Source: an uncultured Opitutia bacterium (GTDB taxonomy: Bacteria; Verrucomicrobiota; Verrucomicrobiia; Opitutales; Opitutaceae). Taken from it: 64,000 bases of DNA. A model generated the notes under the pieces. The model was not told the origin of the DNA. It searched no databases and saw only the letters and a program-made list of their open reading frames with translations. The position numbers were made by a program, and so were the translations under genes. Of this stretch, positions 43,216 through 51,399 are shown piece after piece; the first letter of the stretch is position 1; every line of letters starts with the position of its first letter. The stretch lies in assembly GCA_903900845.1 (NCBI GenBank), contig CAIUOU010000083.1, positions 1 to 64,000 on the forward strand, read 5' to 3'.

Positions 43216-45543
43216 ATGCAAACCCCCGCTGCTTCCCTGCCCGTCATCCGCCGGGTTTTCCATCCCGCCGCCGGCTCGCCCGGTGAAGCCACGGCCGCCT
43301 ATGAACTGGCCAAGCTCACGGGCGCCACGGCCGCGCCATCAGCCGGCGCGGCGCCCGGCGGCGTCGCCGTCGCGCTCGCGTCACGCGGCTGGGTGGCGGC
43401 GGCAAAACTCCCGGCCAAGGCGAAGGAATCCACGGCCTGGATGTGGCTGCGGGTGACGGAGGACGGCTCAGGCGAGATCATCGCGACGCACGGCTCATTC
43501 CTTTTCGCGGCGGTGCGGCTGCTGGCGAACGGCGCGGGGCCGCTCGCGCGGGAAAAACTCGCCGCGGGTGTGCTGCTGCCGGCGACGTTCGGCTGGCACC
43601 GGCCGCATTGGGACGCCTGCTACGCGCAATACTGGCGCTCGGCGCGCGGGTTCGATCCCGAGCAATACGTGGCCGCGCTGGCCGAGGCGGGTTTCACGCA
43701 CTGCGAGGTGAACAGCCTCCAGGGGCAGATGCCGCACGAGGATCTCGTCGCGTTCGAGTATTACCCGCAGTTCTACTCCTACCTGCCCGGCTTCAACCAC
43801 TTCGTGGCGACGGAGCTGACGAAGGGCCTCTGGCCGGCGATGTACCTCGACGCGAATCTCAACCAGCTCGCGAAGCTGGCCGAGCTCGGGCGCAAGTACG
43901 GCCTGCGTCCCGGGGTGTGCATGTTCGAGCCGCGCACCTTCCCCGAGCGTTTCTTCCAGAAATATCCCACGCTCCGCGGCGCGCGCGTCGACCATCCGTT
44001 CCGCTCCCGCCTGCCGCGCTACACGCTCGCGCAGGACCACCCGATCACCCGCCGCCACTTCCGCGAGGCCCTGCAGGGATTGCTGCGACGGGTGCCCGAC
44101 CTCTCGTACCTCTCGATCTGGACCAACGACAGCGGTTCGGGCTTCGAGCACACCGCGTCGCTCTACGTCGGCCGCAACGGCGGGCCCTACATGATCCGCG
44201 AGTGGCGCAGCCACGAGAAGGTGGCCGAGGCCGCGGGCAAGAGCATAGCGCGGTTCCTGCACAACCTGCGCGACGCCGCGGCGCCGCTGAACCCCGACTT
44301 CGACGTCATCCTCCGCATCGAGCCCTTCAAGGTGGAGCACGACCACATCAAGGCGGGCATGGGCCCGCACGTCGCCTACGAGGCGCCCTCGTTGCTCGTG
44401 CGCGGCTACTCGCTTCCGTATCCGCATCCCAAGTACCCGGATAACCTGGGCGTCGCCGGCAGCATCTTCCACACCACGATGGATCCCGCCGAGGCCGGCG
44501 TGCTCGCGCAGTCCCGGGCGCAGGGCATCGAGCCGGTCCTGCACTACTCGCCGTGCGGCGTCTGGAACCAGGAACCGCTCCTCGGGGTGCCGTTCCCGCG
44601 CGCCGTCCACGCCAAGCTGCTCGCCGCGCGCGCCACCGGGATCAACCGCCTGAGCGCGCTCGGCGGCCTCGCCCACACCACCGCCACGCCGTACTGGCCC
44701 AATCCGGTCGCCCTGCAGGCGGCGCAATTCCTGCCCGATCAGCCGGTCGAGGAAGCGCTGGGCGCCTTCGCCCGGCGGCTCGTCGGTCCCGCGCACGCGA
44801 CCGACCTCGTCACGGCGTGGAATGACTTCGAGGAAGCGGTGATGTGGCAGCCCTTCATCCCGCTCTTCAGCGTCTTCGGTTTCTGCTGGCAGCGCTCGTG
44901 GGACCGGCCGTTCGTGCCGGACCTCGAGGCCGTGCCCGCCGCCGAACGCGAGTACTACGCGCGCCACGGCTGCTTCCAGTTCAACAACCCCGGCCTGAAC
45001 GACCTCGGGAAGGACGTGCTCTTCGACCTCATCACCCGCGATTCCGGGGCGAAGATGGCCGCCGACATGGACCGCGAGGTGCTCCCGCGCATGCGCGCGC
45101 TTATCGCCCGGCTCGAGGCGCCCGCCGCCGGCGAGCCGGTGTTCCGCGACCTGCGCGACCGCGCCCGGGCGTTCCTCGCGTGGGCCACCACCATGCGGAA
45201 CTTCTGCGTGTGGTGCGAGACGGTCTACGGTTGGCTTGACCCCAAATCGGACGCCGCCGCACGGTCCGCGTGCGACCGGAAGCTCCAGGCCGCCATCGAC
45301 CTCGAGCTCGCGAATACCCGCGACCTGCTCGACCTCGTGGAGAACTCCCGGACCGAGACGATCGCCATCTCCACCATCTCCGAAACCACGTTTGTGTACG
45401 GCGAGAACCTCGCCGACCACCTGCGCACGAAGCTCCGGCTCACGGAAAAATACCGCCACCACCCGCCGCGGATCGACCGCCACATCTACTGGCGGCCCGC
45501 GCCCGGCACGCATTGGCCCGACGGTTGGTCGACCGAGGAGTGA
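43216..45543 (+). CDS. Putative glycoside hydrolase with GH67-N/GH20b-like N-terminal domain
   Basis: A protein of 775 residues without an obvious signal peptide. Residues 20-120 look like the small alpha/beta domain that precedes the barrel in GH20 and GH67 enzymes (AAYELAKLTGATAA, then ATHGSFLFAAVRLLANG). A barrel-like region follows, with HCEVNSLQGQMPHEDLV, RYGL-type strands, YLSIWTNDSGSGFEH and VILRIEPFKVEHDHIKAG. The last third is mainly helical. Acidic residues in WTNDSGSG and RIEPF could be catalytic, but I cannot assign a CAZy family. It starts a five-gene plus-strand run with an oxidoreductase, a mutarotase-like protein and an esterase. Action on an oligosaccharide inside the cell would fit. 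The function is inferred from domain look and context only. Confidence 0.6.
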   Translation: MQTPAASLPVIRRVFHPAAGSPGEATAAYELAKLTGATAAPSAGAAPGGVAVALASRGWVAAAKLPAKAKESTAWMWLRVTEDGSGEIIATHGSFLFAAVRLLANGAGPLAREKLAAGVLLPATFGWHRPHWDACYAQYWRSARGFDPEQYVAALAEAGFTHCEVNSLQGQMPHEDLVAFEYYPQFYSYLPGFNHFVATELTKGLWPAMYLDANLNQLAKLAELGRKYGLRPGVCMFEPRTFPERFFQKYPTLRGARVDHPFRSRLPRYTLAQDHPITRRHFREALQGLLRRVPDLSYLSIWTNDSGSGFEHTASLYVGRNGGPYMIREWRSHEKVAEAAGKSIARFLHNLRDAAAPLNPDFDVILRIEPFKVEHDHIKAGMGPHVAYEAPSLLVRGYSLPYPHPKYPDNLGVAGSIFHTTMDPAEAGVLAQSRAQGIEPVLHYSPCGVWNQEPLLGVPFPRAVHAKLLAARATGINRLSALGGLAHTTATPYWPNPVALQAAQFLPDQPVEEALGAFARRLVGPAHATDLVTAWNDFEEAVMWQPFIPLFSVFGFCWQRSWDRPFVPDLEAVPAAEREYYARHGCFQFNNPGLNDLGKDVLFDLITRDSGAKMAADMDREVLPRMRALIARLEAPAAGEPVFRDLRDRARAFLAWATTMRNFCVWCETVYGWLDPKSDAAARSACDRKLQAAIDLELANTRDLLDLVENSRTETIAISTISETTFVYGENLADHLRTKLRLTEKYRHHPPRIDRHIYWRPAPGTHWPDGWSTEE

Positions 45544-45589
45544 TCCTAGCGCTTCCCATACCGGCATCCGCGGGGCCATGCTCCAAGGC

Positions 45590-46672
45590 ATGAAGCAGAC
45601 CTACCGCGCCGTCCTCGCCGGCACCGGCGGCATCGGCGACACCCACGTCCGGGCGGTGCATGCGACCCGCGGTCGGGTGGAACTGGTGGGGGCGATGGAC
45701 GTCGACGCCGCCCGCGCCGCCGCCTTCACCGCCAAGTGGTGCATTCCGCGCACCTTCACCGATTACACCGAGATGCTCGCGGCCACGCGGCCCGACCTTG
45801 TGATCATAGCCTCCCCGCCCGCGCTGCACCTCGGTATGAGCGTCGCCGCGATGGAGGCCGGCGCGTGGGTCTGGTGCGAGAAGCCTCTCTGCGGTTCGCT
45901 GGCCGAACTCGCGACGCTCGCCGCGGCCGAGGCTCGCACGGGCCGTTTCACCGACTGCGTTTTCCAAATGCGCTTCGCCTCCTCGACCGCGCACCTGCGC
46001 GCGCTGATGGCGACGGGCACCGTTGGCCGCCCACTCGTCGCGGTGGCGAACACGCTGTGGTTCCGCGATGCCGTCTACTACGCCGTCCCGTGGCGCTCGA
46101 CCTGGGCGAGCGCGTTCGGCGGGCCGACCATGGGGCTCGGCATCCACACGATGGACCATCTGCTTCACATCCTCGGGGACTGGACCGAGGTGCGCGCCGT
46201 CGCGGCCACGCTGGACCGCGCCGTCGAGGTCGAGGATGTCTCGGCCGCCCTGATCACCTTCGCCAATGGCGCGATCGCCACTGTTACCAACAGCGCTCTC
46301 AGCCCGCGCCAGGAAACCTACCTGCGGCTCGACTTCCAGCACGCGACCGTCGAGCTCACGCATCTCTACTCCTACACCGGGGAAAACTGGCGCTTCACCC
46401 CCGCCCCGGCCGCCCCCCCCAGCCTCGCCGAGGCATGGCGCGCCGCGCCGCCCGACGTCGGCTCGACGCACGAGGCCCAGCTTGCCGCGCTGGTCGCGAG
46501 CATGGACGCCGGCACGCGCCCGGCCGTGTCCGGCGAGGAAAGCCGCCGCACGCTCGACCTGCTCTCCTCGATCTATAAATCCGCTTTCACCGGCGAGATC
46601 GTGCGCGCCCGTTCGATCCTGCCCGGCGACCGTTTCCACCGCGCCGTCAACGGCGGCGGCCGGCACGCCTGA
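45590..46672 (+). CDS. Gfo/Idh/MocA-family oxidoreductase (cytoplasmic)
   Basis: The protein has 360 residues. The Rossmann fold opens YRAVLAGTGGIGDTHVRAV (GxGxxG-type), and the acceptor Asp of MDVDAARA follows. WVWCEKPLCGSL is the family's EKP motif with the catalytic Lys. MGLGIHTMDHLLHILG carries the conserved His. Such enzymes oxidise or reduce sugars and cyclitols with NAD(P). The start at 45590 (MKQTYRAV) has AAGG six bases upstream. Another in-frame ATG at 45578 would add four residues. It lies 46 bp after the glycoside hydrolase-like gene and 24 bp before a small secreted protein gene, so it is probably in the same operon. The substrate sugar is unknown. Confidence 0.9.
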   Translation: MKQTYRAVLAGTGGIGDTHVRAVHATRGRVELVGAMDVDAARAAAFTAKWCIPRTFTDYTEMLAATRPDLVIIASPPALHLGMSVAAMEAGAWVWCEKPLCGSLAELATLAAAEARTGRFTDCVFQMRFASSTAHLRALMATGTVGRPLVAVANTLWFRDAVYYAVPWRSTWASAFGGPTMGLGIHTMDHLLHILGDWTEVRAVAATLDRAVEVEDVSAALITFANGAIATVTNSALSPRQETYLRLDFQHATVELTHLYSYTGENWRFTPAPAAPPSLAEAWRAAPPDVGSTHEAQLAALVASMDAGTRPAVSGEESRRTLDLLSSIYKSAFTGEIVRARSILPGDRFHRAVNGGGRHA

Positions 46673-46696
46673 GCCCACCGCGAAATCTTTCCCGCC

Positions 46697-47224
46697 ATGA
46701 AAGCCCGCCTGTTGTTCCTCGCCATCCTCGCGGCCGCCAGCGCCGCCCTCGCCCAGGAGACGTTTCCCGGGCTGCAAAAGGTGCTCTCCGCCGCCGAGTG
46801 GAAACGCGCCGGCCTCGACCGGCTCAGCGCCGACCAGATCGGAGTGCTCGACGCGGCGTTGATCCGCCATCTCGCCTCCCGTCCCGCACCCGCACCGGCA
46901 TGGACCGGCCCCGACACTCCTGATGCGCCGCCGGGCGCCTCGCCCGCCGAGGCCGCGGTCATCCGCTCCCGTTTCTGGGAAAAATTCGGCCTGCAGAAAA
47001 TTTCCGGGGACTGGCGCTCACAGCCGCCCATGAAGGCGAAGGTCACCGCGTGGCAGGGCGCGAACCGCTTCGCACTCGACACCGGGCAGGTTTGGGAAGG
47101 CACCGAATCAATCCCGTTCGAACTGTTGGGGCAGGAGGTCACCATCGAGGCTCGGCCGCTGGGGGCCTACGAGCTGCGGCTGAATGAGAACTCGATGGCC
47201 GTCCGCGTGCGCCGTCTGCAGTGA
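46697..47224 (+). CDS. Small secreted protein of unknown function
   Basis: The protein has 175 residues with a strong signal peptide (ARLLFLAILAAASAALAQ). The N-terminal half is helical (LQKVLSAAEWKRAGLDRLSADQ), followed by a Pro/Ala-rich stretch. A C-terminal beta-rich part (MKAKVTAWQGANRFALDTGQ to the end) could be SH3-like. I do not recognise a family. It starts 24 bp after the oxidoreductase on the same strand. It is probably periplasmic, but nothing in the sequence fixes its role. Confidence 0.7.
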   Translation: MKARLLFLAILAAASAALAQETFPGLQKVLSAAEWKRAGLDRLSADQIGVLDAALIRHLASRPAPAPAWTGPDTPDAPPGASPAEAAVIRSRFWEKFGLQKISGDWRSQPPMKAKVTAWQGANRFALDTGQVWEGTESIPFELLGQEVTIEARPLGAYELRLNENSMAVRVRRLQ

Positions 47225-47413
47225 GCGGACCGAGCCAGGGCCACCACGGATGACCACGGATCGGCACGGCTTCGGGGAATCGGCGCCGGAACTCCCGGCT
47301 GCTTTTCCGAAGCTATCGCGAAAAAAGAATGGTCGTGTGGTGGCCGTCTGTCCGCGCCGGTATCCGTCCGCCTCCATCCGTGGTTCAGCTGAATTGACCG
47401 GCTGAACCGACCC
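47225..47413. repeat. Spacer with two opposed periodic repeats
   Basis: At 47241-47270 is CCACCACGGATGACCACGGA with a following TCGGCACGG unit. At 47361-47390 is the reverse form TATCCGTCCGCCTCCATCCG with TGGTT. The two face each other across about 90 bases, as in the composite repeats but without the central palindrome. No gene is seen in the 189-bp spacer. Confidence 0.55.
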
Positions 47414-48262
47414 ATGCTGCGCCTCGCCAATCGCAACTTGCAGGTCGAGCTGCTCGACCCGGCCGACGACGCCGCGCGCCGCGGTCCGCGCTACTGCCGC
47501 GGCGGCTACATCTGGCAGGTGCATGATGTGGCGCGAGGCCCGTTGGTCAGCGGACCCGAGTACCCGCATCCGGATCCGACGCCGTTCAACGGCCAGGGAT
47601 TACCCGAGTCGTTGCGCCATCGCACCCGCGACGGGCGCCCGCTGACGTGGCGCGGCGCGGAGGGGCTGGGCATCGGCATCGGAAAGCTCAGCGCGGGCGC
47701 CGGCAACGACGTGAAGCTCGAGGAGCCGTGCTCGTGGGCAGTCAGCGGCGACTCCACGCAACTCGTCTTTCAGACGCGCCAGGAGGCCGCCGGATTCGCC
47801 TGCGAGTTGAGCCGCAAGGTTGAGTTGCGCGACCGCGCGGTCGTTTCGGCCACGCAACTCACCAACGTCGGCCCCACCGCCCTCAACCTGCAGTGGTTCG
47901 CGCATCCCTTCTGGGCCCTGAGCGGAGGCCGCGCGCGGGTGAATCTGCCCGACGGCACGACGTTGCCGGAAAATCCGGGCTTCGCCGTCGACGCCGCGGG
48001 CGTCCTCACCTTCCGCCGCCCGTTTGTCACGCCCAAGGATGACCAGTTCGCCCTGCTTTCGCTGCCCCCGGGACGCCCGCTCGCGGTGACACTCGATCAT
48101 CCCTTCCTGCCAGGAGTTGCCTTCTCCACCGACTTTGCCCCCGACGAGTGTCCCGTCTGGGCCAACGCCCGCACCATCTCCGTAGAGCCCTACCTCAACC
48201 TCGCTATCCCGCCGGGCGAAACCCGCCACTGGTCGGCCGAGCACCGCTTCCTCCCCGTCTGA
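47414..48262 (+). CDS. Galactose-mutarotase-like (aldose epimerase superfamily) protein
   Basis: A protein of 282 residues without a signal peptide. It is a beta-sandwich-type sequence with alternating short strands. ELSRKVELRDRAVVSATQLTNVG, NLQWFAHPFWALSGG and SVEPYLNLAIPPGETRHWS are the usual late strands of mutarotase-like folds (E-P-Y near the end). I cannot point to a complete catalytic His/Glu set, so mutarotation of a sugar is likely but not certain. It lies in the sugar-catabolism run. A GGGGTCAGGGCG element sits 15 bases after the stop. Confidence 0.65.
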   Translation: MLRLANRNLQVELLDPADDAARRGPRYCRGGYIWQVHDVARGPLVSGPEYPHPDPTPFNGQGLPESLRHRTRDGRPLTWRGAEGLGIGIGKLSAGAGNDVKLEEPCSWAVSGDSTQLVFQTRQEAAGFACELSRKVELRDRAVVSATQLTNVGPTALNLQWFAHPFWALSGGRARVNLPDGTTLPENPGFAVDAAGVLTFRRPFVTPKDDQFALLSLPPGRPLAVTLDHPFLPGVAFSTDFAPDECPVWANARTISVEPYLNLAIPPGETRHWSAEHRFLPV

Positions 48263-48277
48263 AGCCTCCCCCCCAAA

Positions 48278-48349
48278 GGGGTCAGGGCGTTGAACGTTTG
48301 CCGCGCGCCTCGTAAAGACGGCCCTGCAAACAGAAAACGCCCTGACCCC
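48278..48349. repeat. GGGGTCAGGGCG inverted-repeat element 2
   Basis: The ends GGGGTCAGGGCGTT and AACGCCCTGACCCC are perfect 14-bp inverted repeats. Pairing continues partly inward (GAACGTTTG against CAAACAGAA). The inner 26 bases are unrelated to element 1. It sits 15 nt after the mutarotase-like stop. Confidence 0.8.
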
Positions 48350-48360
48350 TCTTTCGGGGG

Positions 48361-48428
48361 CCGTATCAACCCGTGTCGATCCGTGGTTGCTCTCCGCAGT
48401 CCACTTCGGAATCGCCTTCCGCCGCGAC
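48361..48428 (+). repeat. Partial composite repeat, copy E
   Basis: CCGTGTCGATCCGTGGTTGC is followed by a tail with CACTTCGGAATCGCCTTCCG. This matches the right half of copies B and C (periodic module plus tail). The left module and the palindrome are missing. It abuts the GGGGTCAGGGCG element 2 and ends 35 bases before the esterase start. Confidence 0.5.
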
Positions 48429-48463
48429 GGCGGAGCAGGTTCACCACTTTAACCCCGCCCCTC

Positions 48464-50440
48464 GTGAAAACTTCCCGTCTGTTGCTGGCCTCGTTCCTGA
48501 TCCCCGCCGTCCTCGTTCCTGCGCTCTCCGCCGCTTCCGCGCCGCCTTCGGTTCCCGGCCCCGCCGATCTCATGTTCGCGGAATACTTCCGCGCCGAGAC
48601 CGCACGCCTCGCGGACGCCTCGCTCGCCGATGTTCGCACCCTCGATGACTGGAAGGCTCGCCGGGCGACCTACCGCGACCAGTTGCTGGAGATGCTCGGC
48701 CTCTCGCCGCTGCCCGAGCGGACCGACCTCAAACCGGTCGTGACCGGGCGCGTCGAGCACGCGGATTTCACCGTCGAGAAGCTGCATTTCCAATCGCTGC
48801 CCGGGCTGTACGTGACGGCCAACCTCTACGTGCCACGCTTGCCCGGGGGCAAAAGAGCGCCCGCGATCCTCTACGCCTGCGGCCATGCCGTGGTGAAGGA
48901 CGGCGAGACCGTGCTAGGCAACAAGACGGGTTACCAACACCACGGCGCGTGGTTTGCGCGTCACGGCTACGTCTGCCTCGCGATCGACACGATTCAACTC
49001 GGCGAGCTTGAGGGCGTGCACCACGGCACACGGCGCTTCGGCATGTACTGGTGGAATTCCCGCGGCTACACGCCCGCCGGCGTCGAGGCGTGGAACGGCA
49101 TGCGCGCAGTCGACTACCTGCAATCCCGGCCCGAGGTCGACCCCGAGCGCATCGGCATGACCGGCCGTTCCGGAGGCGGCGCCTACACCTGGTACACCGC
49201 GGCGCTCGACGAGCGTATCCGCGTGGCCGTGCCGGTCGCGGGCATCACGGACCTGCACAACCACGTCATCGACGGCGTGGTCAAGGGCCACTGCGACTGC
49301 ATGTACCTGGTGAACACGCACCGCTGGGACTACGGCCACCTCGCCGCCCTGCTCGCGCCGCGCCCGCTCCTGATCGCCAACACCGACAAGGATCCGATCT
49401 TCCCCCTCGACGGCGTGGTGCGCGTGCATGCGGCCGCCGCACGGATCTACGCGCTGCACAAGGCGTCGGACCGCCTCGGGCTCCTCGTCACCGAAGGCCC
49501 GCACAAGGACACGCAGGACCTGCAGGTGCCGGCGTTCCGCTGGTTCAATCGTTTTCTGAAACGCGAGGAGCCGCTGATCACCACGCCGGCCGAGAAACTT
49601 TTCGAGCCCCGCGACCTGCGGGTCTTCGCGCCGGGTACCAAACCCGCCGACGAGCGCACGACGAAGATCCACGAGAGCTTCGTCCCGGAGGCCAGGCCCG
49701 CGCTCCCGGCCGACAATGCCGCGTGGGCGGCGGCGCGCGACGGCTGGCGGCGCGATCTCCGCGCGAAATCATTCGCCGGCTGGCCCGCCGCGCAGGAACC
49801 GCTGCGGTTATCCCGGCTCGGCGGCGACGCCTCGGGGGAGCGCTGGGAATTCACGACCCAGGGTCCGGTGCGCCTTCCCTTGCTCGTTCGTCCGGCCGCC
49901 GGCGGCGCACGTCCCACCGAGGTGATCCTGCGCGTCGTCGACCGCGAAGAACCGATGTCAACCGTGCCGGCCGGCGCCGCCGTGGTGACTTTCTTCCCGC
50001 GCGGTTTGGGGCCGACGGCCTCCACGTTGAACGCCGCCGACCAGAACGAGGTTCGCCGCCGCTACCTGCTGCTCGGCCAGACGGTCGACGGCATGCGGGT
50101 ATGGGACATCTACCGCGCGATCGCCGCGCTGCGTTCACCGGAGCTTTTCGGCAACACGCCGATACGTCTGGTCGGCCATCGCGATCAAGCGGTGAACGCG
50201 GCCTACGCTTCCCTGTTCATCGACGGACTGGCCGCGGTCGAGCTGCGAGACGCGCCCGCATCGCACCGCGAGGGACCGGATTACCTCAACGTGCTTCGTT
50301 TCCTCGATGTGCCCCAGGCGGTCGCGATGGCCGCGGAACGCCAGCCCGTCAGCCTGCCCGGTGCCGACCGCGACGCATGGTCCTGGACCGCGGAAACCGC
50401 CCGCCGCCTCCGCTGGCCCGCGGACCGGCTGAAATTCTGA
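48464..50440 (+). CDS. Secreted two-domain alpha/beta hydrolase (acetyl-xylan-esterase-like)
   Basis: The protein has 658 residues from a GTG, with a signal peptide (SRLLLASFLIPAVLVPALSAAS). The first domain (about 40-400) has a family-typical start (RATYRDQLLEMLGLSPLPER). Its nucleophile elbow is GMTGRSGGGAYTW, with Ser at about residue 236. An acid is likely in ANTDKDPIFPL, and the His in EGPHKDTQDL. The second domain (about 450-640) resembles a degenerate hydrolase: where GxSxG is expected it reads LVGHRDQA, so the Ser is lost. This family is linked to deacetylation of plant or algal polysaccharides. The GTG was chosen because it precedes the signal peptide; the track start lies in repeat copy E. 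It ends the plus-strand run. Confidence 0.8.
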   Translation: MKTSRLLLASFLIPAVLVPALSAASAPPSVPGPADLMFAEYFRAETARLADASLADVRTLDDWKARRATYRDQLLEMLGLSPLPERTDLKPVVTGRVEHADFTVEKLHFQSLPGLYVTANLYVPRLPGGKRAPAILYACGHAVVKDGETVLGNKTGYQHHGAWFARHGYVCLAIDTIQLGELEGVHHGTRRFGMYWWNSRGYTPAGVEAWNGMRAVDYLQSRPEVDPERIGMTGRSGGGAYTWYTAALDERIRVAVPVAGITDLHNHVIDGVVKGHCDCMYLVNTHRWDYGHLAALLAPRPLLIANTDKDPIFPLDGVVRVHAAAARIYALHKASDRLGLLVTEGPHKDTQDLQVPAFRWFNRFLKREEPLITTPAEKLFEPRDLRVFAPGTKPADERTTKIHESFVPEARPALPADNAAWAAARDGWRRDLRAKSFAGWPAAQEPLRLSRLGGDASGERWEFTTQGPVRLPLLVRPAAGGARPTEVILRVVDREEPMSTVPAGAAVVTFFPRGLGPTASTLNAADQNEVRRRYLLLGQTVDGMRVWDIYRAIAALRSPELFGNTPIRLVGHRDQAVNAAYASLFIDGLAAVELRDAPASHREGPDYLNVLRFLDVPQAVAMAAERQPVSLPGADRDAWSWTAETARRLRWPADRLKF

Positions 50441-50754
50441 AGGTCCGTCCGAAGAGGACCCGAAAGTTCACCGCGAAAAACTCGAGGGCCACGAAACCGG
50501 ATTGAGCCCACGGAACACCCGGAAAACGCGGAAAGGGGAACCCCGCGGGGCAGCGTTGGTATCGAGGACGGAGAGAGTCCGGAAATCAGGAACTCCGAGC
50601 TTCGGCGCGAGGTGGCTCGAATACGCCGCAAAGCGGGCTCGCGGAAAACGCGGAAAGACTCGGTGCCTCCGACCTGTTCCGTGGCTTCCGCGCGCTCCGT
50701 GGGCCACCTCTTTTCGGCCGCGCCCACTTCCTCCCCACTCCCTCTCGCCTTCCC
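50441..50754. other. Convergent spacer with degenerate repeats
   Basis: The 314 bases between the esterase and the DedA-like gene contain pieces like TTCACCGCGAAAAACTCGAG, CCACGAAACCGG, GGAAAACGCGGAAAG (present twice) and TTCCGTGGCTTCCGCG. These look like decayed copies of the 10-bp-periodic repeats. There is no clear terminator and no gene. Confidence 0.45.
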
Positions 50755-51390
50755 TTATCCCTCCCGGCGCGGCTCCGGCACGAGGCGCCACACGGCGTAG
50801 GAGACCACCATCGTCGCGAGGAAGGTGATCACCGCGGTGGAAAACGAGTCGTCCGCCGCCAGGGAGTAGACGAGCGCGACGAGGAAGTTCGGGACCAGCG
50901 TGACCAGCACGATGCGGCGCACGGGAATACCCATCGCCGCCGCGATGATCACCGAGGCTTCGGCCAGCACCGGCACGCTGCGCAGGCACGCGAGGGTGAG
51001 GCCGAGCCGGCGTTGCAGCGAGCCGCGCAGCCGCGCGATCTCGGCGTCCGGGAAAAATCTCGGCGCGATCCGTCCGACCGCCACGCGGCCGAGCCATGCG
51101 GCCGCGAGTACGCCGGCGCTCATGCCGATGGTGCCGCCGATGACACCCGCCAACCAGCCGGCCTTCGCCGCAAGGTACATGATTACCAACGTGGCCGGCA
51201 CCGGGGCGACCGAGTCAACCGCCAGCAGCGCGACCGCGATCACGGTGAGCGCACCCACCTGCTGTTCCCGCGTCTTCAGGAGCGGCAGCACGAACTCCTC
51301 GCCGAACACCGCGAACGGCAGGCAGACGAGCGTGAGCACGAACAGGAGGAAGAGTCCGGCGCGGACGGTCTGGCGGGAAGGAAGCGGCAC
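50755..51390 (-). CDS. DedA/VTT-domain membrane protein
   Basis: This 211-residue inner-membrane protein starts at a GTG and has about five to six hydrophobic segments. The first is GLFLLFVLTLVCLPFAVF. The VTT (SNARE-associated) signature appears in SVAPVPATLVIMYLAAKAGW, with the later CLRSVPVLAEASVIIAAAMG line. DedA-type proteins act in lipid carrier or phospholipid flipping and membrane homeostasis. The gene starts 9 bp after the ABC permease stop, on the same strand, and so is probably the third gene of the exporter operon. Confidence 0.8.
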   Translation of the reverse strand: MPLPSRQTVRAGLFLLFVLTLVCLPFAVFGEEFVLPLLKTREQQVGALTVIAVALLAVDSVAPVPATLVIMYLAAKAGWLAGVIGGTIGMSAGVLAAAWLGRVAVGRIAPRFFPDAEIARLRGSLQRRLGLTLACLRSVPVLAEASVIIAAAMGIPVRRIVLVTLVPNFLVALVYSLAADDSFSTAVITFLATMVVSYAVWRLVPEPRREG

Positions 51391-51399
51391 GGCGGAAGG

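Noticed and set aside
43495-45591. 698-codon minus-strand ORF opposite the glycoside hydrolase-like gene
   Set aside because: It has shadow composition without motifs, while the plus frame has a continuous, protein-like sequence.
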